From Acidobacteriota bacterium (GTDB taxonomy: Bacteria; Acidobacteriota; Vicinamibacteria; Vicinamibacterales; UBA8438): 37,407 bases of DNA. Where the stretch lies: the NCBI GenBank assembly GCA_026706755.1, contig JAPOYG010000505.1, positions 1 to 37,407 on the forward strand. The letters run 5' to 3'. Under the pieces are notes generated by a model that was given only the letters and a program-made list of their open reading frames with translations, did no database searches and was not told where the DNA came from. Numbering within the stretch: position 1 is the first letter of the stretch; every line of letters begins with the position of its first letter. Positions 16,756 to 25,311 of this stretch are shown one piece after another. The translations under genes were made by a program, and so were the position numbers.

Positions 16756-16764
16756 TGTTACGAT
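16756..16764 (+). promoter_or_regulatory. Candidate extended -10 promoter of the penicillin acylase gene
   Basis: TGTTACGAT (TGn plus TACGAT) lies 73 nt before the chosen start in the 133-nt divergent gap. The -35 region (TCGAAC, 16737-16742) is poor. Confidence 0.3.
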
Positions 16765-16837
16765 ACGGTCACCGGCGCAGGCAGGCAAGGGGGCAGGCGA
16801 CGCGCGAAGCGCAGGCGTGGATGCCCCGGAGATGCTC

Positions 16838-19153
16838 ATGACGAACCTCGCTCGGTGGGCCTGCTTCTGCACGTGGCTGACGCTCGGGTCCCTGCCGGCG
16901 GCGGGTGCCGCACAGCCTCCGGGCGACCCGGCGACTGGGAGCGAGGTCCAGGCCGCGGGCGGCACCTCGACCAGCCCGGATGCGACGGCGGCCGACCTCC
17001 GGCGCATGGAGGCGCTGGCCCGCACGGTCACCATCTACCGCGACACGTGGGGCGTGCCCCACATCGTCGGCACCACCGACGAGAGCGCCATGTTCGGCGC
17101 CGCCTACGCGCGCGCCGAGGACCAACTCCCCGAGGACGAGCCCTTCTTCCTCGACGCCCTTGGACGCCGCGCCGAGCTCGACGGCGAGGAGGCGCTCGCC
17201 GACGATCGGCTGGTCCGGGCCTACCGCATCCCCGACCTCGCGCGGGCGGAGTACGAGACCGCGTCGCCCAGGATCCGCTCCCTGGCCGAGGCCTACGCAG
17301 ACGGCGTGAACTACTACCTGCACCGCAATCCCGGCGTGCCGTGGCAGGTGCTCGACCGCTTCGAGCCGTGGTACGTCTTCGCCTTCTACCGTCTCGACGC
17401 CGGCCCGTGGCTGGCCGGCCCCGCCGAGCAGGTCGCCTTCCGTGCCCCGCCCGGACCCACGAACGGCTCGAACGCCTGGGCCGTCGGCCCGTCGCGCACC
17501 GCGAGCGGTCACGCGATGCTCTTCTCGAATACCCACATGCGCTTCAACGTCCCCTACGAGTTCCACGTCAAGAGCGACGAGGGGCTGAACGCCTCCGGGA
17601 TCACGGGCTACGCGATGGTCGGCCTCCCGTTCGTGGGCCGCAACGAGCGCATCGGCTGGACGGTCACCGTGAACTACCCCGACGTGGTCGATGTCTATCG
17701 GCTCACGTTCGACGATCCGGACGATCCGCTCGCCTACCGCTACGGCGACGGGTACCGGCGTGCCGAAGAGTGGATGGAGACCCTTCGCGTGCGGACCGGC
17801 TCCGGCATCGAGGAGCGGCCCACGACGTTCCGCCGGAGCCACCACGGGCCGGTCTTCGAGGCCGCGCCGGGCGAGCACTACGCCGTCCGGCGCGCGAATC
17901 AGGACGGCGGCAGCCTCTTCCCGCTCTACTACGCAATCGCGAAGGCGCGGAACCTCGACGAGTTCAAGGCCGCCTTCGAGACGGGGCGGCTCGTGTACCA
18001 CAACTTCGTGTACGCCGACGTCGACGGAAACATCTTCTACCTCTACGGCGGCGCGCATCCGCGCAAGGACCCGAGCTTCGACTGGGAGCGCCCGGTCGAC
18101 GGAGCGGATCCGGCGACGGAATGGCAGGGGATGCTCTCCGTCGCCGAGACCCCGCAGATCGTGAACCCCGCAAGCGGCTGGCTGCAGAACGCCAACGCCA
18201 CTCCGTTCCACGCCTCCGCGCCCGGCGACAATCCCGGCCCGTCGGAGTTCCCGCCGTATCTCGTCCGGGAAGCCGGTCCCCGAACGCTCCGCCCGCTCAT
18301 CGACAGCGACGGGAACGGGGCCCGGGCGCGCCAGTCGCGGCGGCTGCTCGCGGCGGAGAGCGGGATCACGTTCGACCGCTGGACGGCCCTGGCCGCCGAC
18401 AACCACTTCCTGTCCGCCGACGAGGAGCTGCCCGGACTCGTCGACGAGTGGAAGCGCCTCGCGGCGGCAGACCCGGCCCGCGCCCGGGTGCTCGCCGAGC
18501 CGCTGCGCCTGCTGCAGGCGTGGGATCGGCGCGGCGCCGCGCACTCGGTGGCGACCACGCTCTTCGTCCGGTGGCGTGAGGAGACGCTCGCGACGATCGA
18601 GGGCGGCGGCGCTCCCGAGGACCGGGCGACGACCGAGGACCTCGGCGCAGCCGAGAGAAACGCGCTCGCCGACGACAGGACCGGCGCCGACGGCCGGGAT
18701 GGTGGCTGGCCGCGCGTCTCCGCGCTCGAGGCCGCCATCGCCGACCTCACCGCGCGCCATGGCACGTGGCGGACGAGCTGGGGCGACATCAACCGTCACC
18801 AGCGCCCGCGCTTCCGCGATGGACGGTCGTACGACGACGGCGCCCCGAGTCTGCCGCTGCCGGCCGCCGACGCCGACCTCGTCGGCTCGATACTGACCGC
18901 GTCGTCCGAGCGGCCGGCGGGGACCCGCCGCCGCTACGGGAACTTCGGAAACACGTACGTGGCGGTCATGGAGTTCAGCCATCCCATCCGCGCCCGTACC
19001 GTCGTGCCGTACGGGCAGAGCGCCGATCCGGCGTCGCCGCACTTCTTCGACCAGGCGCCGCTCTTCGTGGCCGGGAAGTTCAAGCCGTCGTGGTTCACGA
19101 TGGAGGAGATCGAGGCCAACCTGGAGCGCCGCTACCACCCGGGCGAGCGGTAG
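16838..19153 (+). CDS. Exported penicillin acylase / acyl-homoserine lactone acylase family
   Basis: 771 aa. A signal peptide (ACFCTWLTLGSLPAAGAA) is followed by the Ntn-hydrolase acylase layout: the alpha-chain opens with VTIYRDTWGVPHIVGTTDES (about 64-83) and AAYARAEDQL; the self-cleavage site and N-terminal nucleophile lie in NGSNAWAVGP (Ser211); later FSNTHMRFNVP, GLPFVGRNERIGWTVTVN, RRSHHGPVF, YADVDGNIFYLYGG and the C-terminal YGNFGNTYVAVMEF. All main marks of the family are present. Such enzymes split amides of acylated amines, including AHL signals and beta-lactams; which one applies here is unknown. I chose ATG 16838 because GGAG (16828-16831) is 6 nt upstream; ATG 16832 would touch it. 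Confidence 0.9.
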   Translation: MTNLARWACFCTWLTLGSLPAAGAAQPPGDPATGSEVQAAGGTSTSPDATAADLRRMEALARTVTIYRDTWGVPHIVGTTDESAMFGAAYARAEDQLPEDEPFFLDALGRRAELDGEEALADDRLVRAYRIPDLARAEYETASPRIRSLAEAYADGVNYYLHRNPGVPWQVLDRFEPWYVFAFYRLDAGPWLAGPAEQVAFRAPPGPTNGSNAWAVGPSRTASGHAMLFSNTHMRFNVPYEFHVKSDEGLNASGITGYAMVGLPFVGRNERIGWTVTVNYPDVVDVYRLTFDDPDDPLAYRYGDGYRRAEEWMETLRVRTGSGIEERPTTFRRSHHGPVFEAAPGEHYAVRRANQDGGSLFPLYYAIAKARNLDEFKAAFETGRLVYHNFVYADVDGNIFYLYGGAHPRKDPSFDWERPVDGADPATEWQGMLSVAETPQIVNPASGWLQNANATPFHASAPGDNPGPSEFPPYLVREAGPRTLRPLIDSDGNGARARQSRRLLAAESGITFDRWTALAADNHFLSADEELPGLVDEWKRLAAADPARARVLAEPLRLLQAWDRRGAAHSVATTLFVRWREETLATIEGGGAPEDRATTEDLGAAERNALADDRTGADGRDGGWPRVSALEAAIADLTARHGTWRTSWGDINRHQRPRFRDGRSYDDGAPSLPLPAADADLVGSILTASSERPAGTRRRYGNFGNTYVAVMEFSHPIRARTVVPYGQSADPASPHFFDQAPLFVAGKFKPSWFTMEEIEANLERRYHPGER

Positions 19154-19410
19154 CAGCCGGCGCCGCCCGGATGTCGTCCATCAGCAGGACGTCGATGTTG
19201 CAGTAGCGCTCGCCCGGCCGCGTCGGATCGGCTGCGGCGGTCCCGGGACCCGGTCCCGAGCGGCGGGAGTGCAGCGGCAGCGAGGCTCCGCGCACGCCCG
19301 AACGGCCGGTAGCCCACAGGGCCGAGCGGAACGGTGGTTGCGCCGGTCCGGCCGCGCGACTATCGTAGCCGGCAGGGCTTCCGATCGCTCGCTGCCGCAG
19401 GGAGGTTGAC
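19154..19410. other. Intergenic region without recognised gene
   Basis: 257 nt between acylase and CHEGNYG copy 2. On the minus strand near 19170-19210 a short stretch reads RYCNIDVLLMDDIRA, reminiscent of a DnaA Walker B segment, but the flanks show no homology. GGGAGG at the 3' end is the ribosome site of the next gene. Confidence 0.35.
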
Positions 19411-20448
19411 ATGAGGTGCCGAGGGTCCGTCTCCATCGCGTTCGTCGCCGTCGCGCTCGCCATCACCGGCTGGGCGCCCGCGGCCGCCGGGCAGGACGCC
19501 GACCTGCCCCGGACGCCGGACGGGCGACCCGATCTGCAGGGCGTCTGGAACTTCAGCACCATCACGCCGCTGGAGCGTCCCGAGGAGCTGGCCGACCAGG
19601 CGTTCCTGACCGCGGAGGAAGCGGCCGCGTTCGAGCAGGAAACGGCGGCCGGGCGGGTGGACGCGCCGCCCCCGCCGGGCTGCCCCGGCGGCTACAACCA
19701 GTTCTGGTTCGACCCGGGAACCGAGGTGGTCGGCGACCGCCGGACTTCCCTGATCGTCGACCCGCCGGACGGGCGGCTCCCCGCGCTGCAGCCGGGGGTA
19801 GCGCAGGGCGAAATGGTTCCCGACGACGGCAGCGTAATCGCGCCCCCCGAGGCGCGACCCGTCCGCTTCCGCGCGGGCGGCGTCGGGTACGACGGCCCGG
19901 AAGACCGCGGCCTCGCCGAGCGGTGCCTCCTCGGATTCAACACGGGACCGCCGATGCTCCCGAGCGGCTTCTACAACGACTACATGCAGCTCTTCCAGGG
20001 GCCCGACCACGTGGCGATCCTCAACGAGATGGTCCACGACGTGCGCATCGTGCCCCTCGACGGACGGGCACAACTTGCGGACGGCGTCCGGCAGTGGATG
20101 GGGAGCTCGCGCGGGCACTGGGAGGGCGACACGCTGGTCGTCACGAGCACCAACTTCACCGACCGGACCGCCGGGTTCAACACGTCGGTCATCAGCGGGG
20201 TGGGAACTGGCGACACGCTGCGCCTCATCGAGCGCTTCACGCGCGTCGACGCCGACACGCTGCTCTACGAGTTCACCGTCGACGACCCGGCGACCTACAC
20301 GCGTCCCTTCACGGTCGCCGTGCCGATGACGCGGACGGACGCGCCGATCTTCGAGTACGCCTGCCACGAGGGGAACTACGGCCTGCTGAACATCCTCCGC
20401 GGCGCGCGCGCGGAGGAGCGGGAGGCCGCGGAGGCCGGGCAGCCGTAG
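19411..20448 (+). CDS. Secreted protein of unknown function, CHEGNYG family, copy 2
   Basis: 345 aa. Sec signal (SIAFVAVALAITGWAPAAAGQ), then the same ordered blocks as copy 1: GRPDLQGVWNFSTITPLERP, GGYNQFWFDPG, RRTSLIVDPPDGRLPALQP, RCLLGFNTGPPMLPSGFYND, VAILNEMVHDVRIVPLDGR, QWMGSSRGHWEGDTLVVTS and EYACHEGNYGLLNILRGAR. It is closer to copy 1 than to copy 3 by the shared GPEDRGLAERCLLGFN block. GGGAGG precedes ATG 19411 at good spacing. The function is unknown; conserved Cys in RCLLGF and ACHEG could form a disulfide or bind a ligand (inference). It is followed 158 nt later by copy 3, probably a tandem duplicate. Confidence 0.85.
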   Translation: MRCRGSVSIAFVAVALAITGWAPAAAGQDADLPRTPDGRPDLQGVWNFSTITPLERPEELADQAFLTAEEAAAFEQETAAGRVDAPPPPGCPGGYNQFWFDPGTEVVGDRRTSLIVDPPDGRLPALQPGVAQGEMVPDDGSVIAPPEARPVRFRAGGVGYDGPEDRGLAERCLLGFNTGPPMLPSGFYNDYMQLFQGPDHVAILNEMVHDVRIVPLDGRAQLADGVRQWMGSSRGHWEGDTLVVTSTNFTDRTAGFNTSVISGVGTGDTLRLIERFTRVDADTLLYEFTVDDPATYTRPFTVAVPMTRTDAPIFEYACHEGNYGLLNILRGARAEEREAAEAGQP

Positions 20449-20606
20449 GCCGCCCGTCGCCGAGGCCGGGAACGCCGGGAGGGGCGGATGCGGCGGGACG
20501 CCGGCGGCGACCGGTCGGAGTTGCTCGTACAATTGGCTGCTCGCGGACCGGTCCGACGACAGTCGTTCTGCCACCACGAGTGGACGAGAGGCAGAAGGAG
20601 GAAGAG

Positions 20607-21638
20607 ATGAGGCAACGAAACCTCGCCGTTCTGTGCGCCGCGGCCGCGGTCGTGGCCTTGGCGCCCGCGCTCGCGGCGGGCCAGGCGGAGGTACCCCGGA
20701 CGTCGTGGGGCGCGCCCGACATCGGGGGCGTGTGGGACTTCCGCTCGATCACTCCCATGGAACGGCCCGACGATCTGGCCGACCAGGAGTTCCTGACCGA
20801 GGAGGAGGCGGCGCGACTCGAGCAGGAGACCGTCGCCCGCAACCAGGAGCTGCTGGACCGACCGGCCCAGCGCACGGCGGTGACCGAGAGCGTCGACAGC
20901 GGCGAGAACGGCGCCCCCGGCTTCTACAACAACTTCTGGCTGGACCGGGGCACGACGACCGTCGGTACGCGCCGCACGTCGCTCATCGTCGACCCGCCCG
21001 ACGGCAAGATGCCGCCGTTCACGCCGGAGGCCGCCGCCCGTCAGGAGGCGCTCCGCGCGGCCCGCGAGGGCGTCGTGACGCACGCTCCGACCCCGGGCGG
21101 CTGGGTCGAGGACCTCGGCGCCAACGGGCTGCAGCTCCGCTGCATCACCGGCTTCAACGCCGGCCCGCCGATGACGCCGGGCGGCTACAACAACAACGTG
21201 CAGATCTTCCAGACGGAGGACTTCATCGCGCTCCTCAACGAGATGAACCACAACGTTCGCTACGTGCCGCTCGACGGCCGGCCGCACGTCGACCTGCCGC
21301 AGTGGACGGGCGATTCGCGCGGGCGCTGGGAGGGCGACACCCTCGTGGTGGAAACCGTCTCCTTCCTCCGCGAGACGAGCTTCTCGTCCGGGCGCACGGA
21401 TGCCAACCTGCACCTCACCGAGCGCTTCACCCGCGTCGAGCCGGGCGTCCTGATGTACGAGGCGACGATCGACGACCCGACGGTCTGGACGCGGCCCTGG
21501 ACCTACCAGGTGCCGATGACCTTCAACGACCAGCCGCTCTACGAGTACGCCTGCCACGAGGGGAACTACGGGCTGGAGAACATCCTCGCCGGCGCCCGCG
21601 CCGAGGAGGCGGCGGCGATGGCGGCCGAAGGCAAGTAG
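20607..21638 (+). CDS. Secreted protein of unknown function, CHEGNYG family, copy 3
   Basis: 343 aa. Sec signal (LAVLCAAAAVVALAPALAAGQ), then GAPDIGGVWDFRSITPMERP, NNFWLDRG, RRTSLIVDPPDGKMPPFTP, LRCITGFNAGPPMTPGGYNN, FIALLNEMNHNVRYVPLDGR, QWTGDSRGRWEGDTLVVETV and EYACHEGNYGLENILAGAR. It lacks the GPEDRGLAER segment and has instead a longer Ala/Arg-rich helix before RCITGF, so it is the more divergent paralog. ATG 20607 is fixed by AAGGAGG 5-6 nt upstream. It ends in a short Ala-rich acidic tail. Orientation and spacing suggest transcription with copy 2 or from a promoter in the 158-nt gap. Confidence 0.85.
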   Translation: MRQRNLAVLCAAAAVVALAPALAAGQAEVPRTSWGAPDIGGVWDFRSITPMERPDDLADQEFLTEEEAARLEQETVARNQELLDRPAQRTAVTESVDSGENGAPGFYNNFWLDRGTTTVGTRRTSLIVDPPDGKMPPFTPEAAARQEALRAAREGVVTHAPTPGGWVEDLGANGLQLRCITGFNAGPPMTPGGYNNNVQIFQTEDFIALLNEMNHNVRYVPLDGRPHVDLPQWTGDSRGRWEGDTLVVETVSFLRETSFSSGRTDANLHLTERFTRVEPGVLMYEATIDDPTVWTRPWTYQVPMTFNDQPLYEYACHEGNYGLENILAGARAEEAAAMAAEGK

Positions 21639-21721
21639 CTGCGGTCGAACGCCCGTCAGGGCGCGCGGGCGGCGGCGACGCGTCACCGGCGCCTGTGCAT
21701 CGGGTGCCGTTTCGCGGCCGG

Positions 21722-21739
21722 CCCGGGTCGGAACCCGGG
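21722..21739. terminator. Small hairpin between convergent genes
   Basis: CCCGGGT (21722-21728) pairs with ACCCGGG (21733-21739) around CGGA. It lies between the stops of CHEGNYG copy 3 and the TonB receptor. There is no T-tract, so it is a weak candidate for a shared terminator. Confidence 0.3.
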
Positions 21740-21761
21740 TCGGCCTGTCCCGTCTCGGGGA

Positions 21762-24365
21762 TCAGAAGAACCGCAGCGAGTAGCCCACCCGGACGCCGCG
21801 TCCCATCTCGGGGGCCAGATCCTTGATGAACGACGTGTGATTCCGGTAGAGCGCGTTCGCAAGGTTGTACCCGGTGAACGACAGGACGTGCGCCACGTGC
21901 TGCCGGGGCCAGATGTAGGACGCGTCCAGGTTGACTACCGAGTAGCCGCGCGTCTCGGTCTCGGCGCGGAAGACCCGGTCCTGCCGTCCCGCGAACAGGA
22001 GCTCCGGACTGATCGTCAGCCCGCCGACCGGGATGTCGAGGCTGAGCGTCCCGCGTAGCGGGGGTATGCGCGGCAGCGGCTCGCCCGTGGTCGTCAGGGT
22101 TGCGTCGACGTAGCCGAGCCCCAGGGTCGCCCAGACCTGCCCGCCCAGCCAGAAGCTCCCGCGGGCGTCGAATCCGACGAACCGGCTGTCGCCCTGCCGG
22201 ATGTCCAGGACACGCAGGTTGTTCGCGACCTGGTCGGTCAGGTCACCGAAGATGAAGTTGGCGATGTCGTACACGTAGAAGTTCGCCTCGCCCTGCACGC
22301 GGCCGACGCGTTGCCGCAGGCTCACGTCGAGGCCGCGCATCGTCTCCGCCTCGAGATCCGGGCTGCCGACCTCGAAGTTCCCCAGGTGGGGGCCGAAGTT
22401 GTAGAGCTCTTCGAGCGCCGGCACCCGGTGCGAGTGGGTGAAGTTGGCCACGATCGCGGTGCTGGCGCCGAGGTCCGCGTGCAGGCCGATCGACGCCGAC
22501 GCCCCGAGGAACTGCCGGTCGCGCGGGTCGGCGGGCACCAGCACGCGTTCGTCTCCCTCGTCGGCGTGATCCTCGTCACCGTGGTCGTCATCGTCGTCGT
22601 CATGCCCGTGGTCGTCGTCATGCCCGTGGTCGTCGTCATGCCCGTGGTCGTGCCCGTCGTCCTCATGGTCGTGGCCCGGCAGCACGGGACGCCCCGCCGC
22701 GCGGTAGTCGGTGCGCTCTGCCCGCCCGCCGACCTGCACGCGGAAGCGGCCGACAGTGAGCTCCTCGTAGCCGAAGAGGGAGAACGAGATCTGCTCGGTG
22801 CGCGGCGCAAGCGCCTCTGCCCCGATCGCCTCGAAGTTGCGGAACCGCAGCTCCGAGCCGAATCGCCCGGTGAGGTGCTCCTGCTGCCGCTGATAGACCA
22901 GGGTCCGCGTGAGGTAGGTCCGGTTGTTGAAACGCGTATCGACGTTCTCGATGCCGTCAAGCGTGTCGACGTGGTCGTCCTGCACGTCGATCGCGAAGAA
23001 TCCCGTGCGGACCCCCTGGATCACAGCGTTGTCGATGTTGCGCACGCCGATGTCGAGCCGGGCCACGCGACGCTCGGAAGCGAGGTCGATCTCGAGCTCG
23101 TCGTCGTGCTCGTCCTCGGCCTCCCCGTGGCCGTGCTCGGCGTGATCGTGCTCTTCCGGCTCCCCGTGGGAGTGGAACCGATCCTCGAAGGGCAGGCCGA
23201 AGCGGCTGTTCTCCATCGTCAGGCCGAAGCTCGTGAAGAAGCGGTCGCCGAAGTAGCCGAGCCCCGCCCGCCCGCTCGAGAGCTCCGTGGCCGAGTTGAA
23301 GACGCTTCCCTCCGGCGTGTCGTAGTCGCCCGCCTGCCGGTAGGAACCGCTCCCCCAGTAGAGCAGGTTGCCCCGCGAGTGTTGCACGTTGGCGTGCGTG
23401 CCGACCTGCCGGTTCGCGCTGCCGGCATCGGTTCCGAACCGTCCCCGCGTGCCGTCGAGCAGCGTGTCGCCGTAGCTCTCCGGCGGGGTGAGCAGGTTGC
23501 GGTAGGCCGCGTGCGGCGTAATCACGTTGATGAGGCCGACGACGTTCGACCCGTAGAGCAGCGTGGCCGGCCCGCGCGTGATCTCGATCCGCTCGGCGCT
23601 GTTCGGGTCGATCGAGACGCCGTGGTGATCCGAAGTGCTCGAGAGATCGCCGGTCGGGATCCCGTCCTCGATGATGTGCACCCGATCCCCGCCGAACCCG
23701 CGGACGATCGGCCGGCTCGCCCCGGGCCCGAAGCTGCGGTTGGCGATGCCCGGCTCGTCCTCGAGCGCTTCCCCGATGCTCCCGGGCGCCTCGCGGGCAA
23801 TCTCGAACGCGTCGACCGTCGAGACGGCGTTGAACGCCCGCAGCGTCGCCTCCGCCCCCACCGTCGCTTCGGCGGTGACGGTCACCTCCTCCCGCAGCGC
23901 CGACAGACTGAGCACGAAGTCGATGCTGGTCGTCTCCCCGGCCGTCACCGCAACGGTCTGCCGGCCGCTGGTCAGTTGCTCGCGCTGCGCCGTGACCTCG
24001 TACGAGCCGGCCGGGACGTTGGTGAACTCGAAGGTCCCGTTGTCGGTGAACGTGAACGCCCCGGTCCCCAGGATCAGAATGACGGCGCCGTCCACCGGTC
24101 CGCCATTCTCCACAAGGGTCACGGTGCCGCGCAGCGTCCCGCCGTCCCCGGTCTGGGCCTCGGCCGGCGCGGCGGCGAGCGCGACGGCGGCAGCGATGGC
24201 AAGCAGAACGGGCCAGGCGAGGCGACTCCGGTCGGCGGGGGCACTACGGCGCGGCACCGCGCGGGGGCACGACGGCGCCCGACTTCGTCCGGCACGGATC
24301 GTCGAGTGCAGGCTCCGGGTCGCCTGCTGCATCGTAGGCGGTTGACGGTGAGTTCCGTGCACCAT
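21762..24365 (-). CDS. TonB-dependent outer-membrane receptor with His/Asp-rich loops
   Basis: 867 aa from ATG 24365; ATG 24332 (12 codons on) is an alternative, and neither has a strong ribosome site. After a signal helix (WPVLLAIAAAVALAAAPAEAQ) comes a carboxypeptidase-regulatory-like domain (TLRGTVTLVENGGPVDGAVI to about residue 150), the plug (TVDAFEIAREAPGSIGEALE, PIVRGFGGDRVHIIEDGIP, IEITRGPATLLYGSNVVGLI; about 180-285), and a beta-barrel ending in Phe-Phe as expected for barrel assembly. Two loops are loaded with His, Asp and Glu: about 396-425 (EEHDHAEHGHGEAEDEH) and about 562-603 (HDHGHDDDHGHDDDHGHDD). Such loops in ZnuD-type receptors capture zinc, so metal uptake is likely; I see no Zur-type box upstream. 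Confidence 0.92.
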   Translation of the reverse strand: MVHGTHRQPPTMQQATRSLHSTIRAGRSRAPSCPRAVPRRSAPADRSRLAWPVLLAIAAAVALAAAPAEAQTGDGGTLRGTVTLVENGGPVDGAVILILGTGAFTFTDNGTFEFTNVPAGSYEVTAQREQLTSGRQTVAVTAGETTSIDFVLSLSALREEVTVTAEATVGAEATLRAFNAVSTVDAFEIAREAPGSIGEALEDEPGIANRSFGPGASRPIVRGFGGDRVHIIEDGIPTGDLSSTSDHHGVSIDPNSAERIEITRGPATLLYGSNVVGLINVITPHAAYRNLLTPPESYGDTLLDGTRGRFGTDAGSANRQVGTHANVQHSRGNLLYWGSGSYRQAGDYDTPEGSVFNSATELSSGRAGLGYFGDRFFTSFGLTMENSRFGLPFEDRFHSHGEPEEHDHAEHGHGEAEDEHDDELEIDLASERRVARLDIGVRNIDNAVIQGVRTGFFAIDVQDDHVDTLDGIENVDTRFNNRTYLTRTLVYQRQQEHLTGRFGSELRFRNFEAIGAEALAPRTEQISFSLFGYEELTVGRFRVQVGGRAERTDYRAAGRPVLPGHDHEDDGHDHGHDDDHGHDDDHGHDDDDDDHGDEDHADEGDERVLVPADPRDRQFLGASASIGLHADLGASTAIVANFTHSHRVPALEELYNFGPHLGNFEVGSPDLEAETMRGLDVSLRQRVGRVQGEANFYVYDIANFIFGDLTDQVANNLRVLDIRQGDSRFVGFDARGSFWLGGQVWATLGLGYVDATLTTTGEPLPRIPPLRGTLSLDIPVGGLTISPELLFAGRQDRVFRAETETRGYSVVNLDASYIWPRQHVAHVLSFTGYNLANALYRNHTSFIKDLAPEMGRGVRVGYSLRFF
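22601..22654. repeat. 18-bp in-frame tandem repeat in the receptor gene
   Basis: The unit CATGCCCGTGGTCGTCGT occurs at 22601 and 22619 with a diverged third copy at 22637. On the coding strand it gives repeats of Asp-Asp-His-Gly-His-Asp and so sets the length of the second metal-binding loop. Such repeats can change copy number by slippage. Confidence 0.7.
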
Positions 24366-24433
24366 GAGATTCTAGCGAACGTGGCGGCCCGCGCCCCGGT
24401 GGACGACGTCCGGGAGACAACCGGAGACGATCG

Positions 24434-24455
24434 AGCGCTTCGGTCGCGAAGCGCT
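24434..24455. other. Hairpin upstream of the TonB receptor
   Basis: AGCGCTTCG (24434-24442) and CGAAGCGCT (24447-24455) are fully complementary around GTCG. It lies in the divergent gap (24366-24645), about 70 nt before the receptor start. It could be a leader structure or a regulator site. The rest of the gap is GC-rich with nothing else I can name. Confidence 0.35.
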
Positions 24456-24645
24456 TCAGGCGTCCGAGCCACCGAACCTCCCGTAGCGGGTGCCGCGGCG
24501 TGCGCGCCGCTCGCCCGGGAGACCGCACGCGTTCGCCGGCCCGCTCGTGCGGGCGGGAAGCTTGCTCCCGGTTGGCCCCGCGTGGTACGTTCCGCTGCGC
24601 CAGTCGGGCGTTTTGTCGGTTTCCCAGGCGGGCGGGAGCATGACC

Positions 24646-25257
24646 ATGTCACGGATCGGGTTCGTTCTCGTAATGTCGTGCGTGCTGGGCACTGTTTCGT
24701 TCTTCGGCGCCGCCACCGCCGTGCAGGCCCAGGTGAAGGCCGGCGACGTCGTGGACCGAGCGTCCCTGAAGGCCTTCGTGGAGAGGGCCGTCGAGTTGGC
24801 GGAGCGAGAGATCTCGCACCCCGCTGACGCGTACGCGTTCTTCGACCGCACCTTCGGGCCGGAGGGTGAATGGAGGATGGGATCCATCTACCTCTACGTG
24901 TCCAACACCCGCGGCGTCATTCGGTTTCACGGCGCCAGAACGGACCTGGAGGGAGTGGACCTGTACAACGACCGCGACAAGACCGGGAAGCTGTACGTCC
25001 GGGAGCTCATCCGTGCCGCGGAGGCCGGCGGCGGCTTCGTGGAGTACTACTTCGACAACCCGGCCGTCGCCGGCGACGAGGACGAAGGGTCGCTCAAGGT
25101 CGGCTACGTCAAGATGCTGGACATTGGAGGAGAGAGGCGCTTCATCGGCTCCGGCATCTATCCGGCCGATTCCGTGCCCATCGCCCCACCGCTCGCCCTG
25201 CTGGCGCTCGTGGCCCTGCTCGCGGGCGGCGCCTACCGGCGACTCCGGGAGCGGTAG
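24646..25257 (+). CDS. Exported cache-domain protein with C-terminal membrane tail
   Basis: 203 aa from ATG 24646; GGGAG (24634-24638) is 7 nt upstream, while ATG 24640 would be too close. A signal peptide (IGFVLVMSCVLGTVSFFGAA) is followed by one small cache sensor domain (about 31-165): ADAYAFFDRTFGPEGEWRMG, SIYLYVSNTRGVIRFHGART, LEGVDLYNDRDKTGKLYVRE, then GGGFVEYYFDNP and KVGYVKMLDIGGERRFIGSG. Cache domains bind small ligands such as carboxylates and usually belong to chemoreceptors or kinases; here it stands alone. The end, PLALLALVALLAGGAYRRLR, is a hydrophobic helix closed by Arg residues, a layout like protein-sorting tails or a simple anchor. It lies upstream of the second PQQ dehydrogenase. 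Confidence 0.8.
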   Translation: MSRIGFVLVMSCVLGTVSFFGAATAVQAQVKAGDVVDRASLKAFVERAVELAEREISHPADAYAFFDRTFGPEGEWRMGSIYLYVSNTRGVIRFHGARTDLEGVDLYNDRDKTGKLYVRELIRAAEAGGGFVEYYFDNPAVAGDEDEGSLKVGYVKMLDIGGERRFIGSGIYPADSVPIAPPLALLALVALLAGGAYRRLRER

Positions 25258-25272
25258 CAGAGGACGGGCGAC

Positions 25273-25290
25273 GTACGGCTCGCGCCGTAC
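25273..25290 (+). other. Small hairpin after the cache gene
   Basis: GTACGGC (25273-25279) pairs with GCCGTAC (25284-25290), loop TCGC, 15 nt after the stop. It lacks a T-tract and may act with the larger hairpin at 25312. Confidence 0.35.
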
Positions 25291-25311
25291 AGCGTCACGG
25301 TCGACGATTCC

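Noticed and set aside
15094-18579. A very long plus-strand open frame (1161 codons) antisense to the Ldi-like gene and running into the acylase gene in another frame
   Set aside because: It is Arg/Val/Pro-rich with no family motif; genes on both sides have clear homology in other frames. High GC content makes such frames common.
19165-19215. Minus-strand segment RYCNIDVLLMDDIRA that resembles a DnaA Walker B strand
   Set aside because: Only about 15 residues match and the flanks are low-complexity, with no other AAA+ motif; probably chance.
22555-22680. The short repeats near 22.6 kb as a CRISPR array
   Set aside because: The unit is 18 bp without spacers, lies inside a gene in frame and encodes His/Asp repeats.
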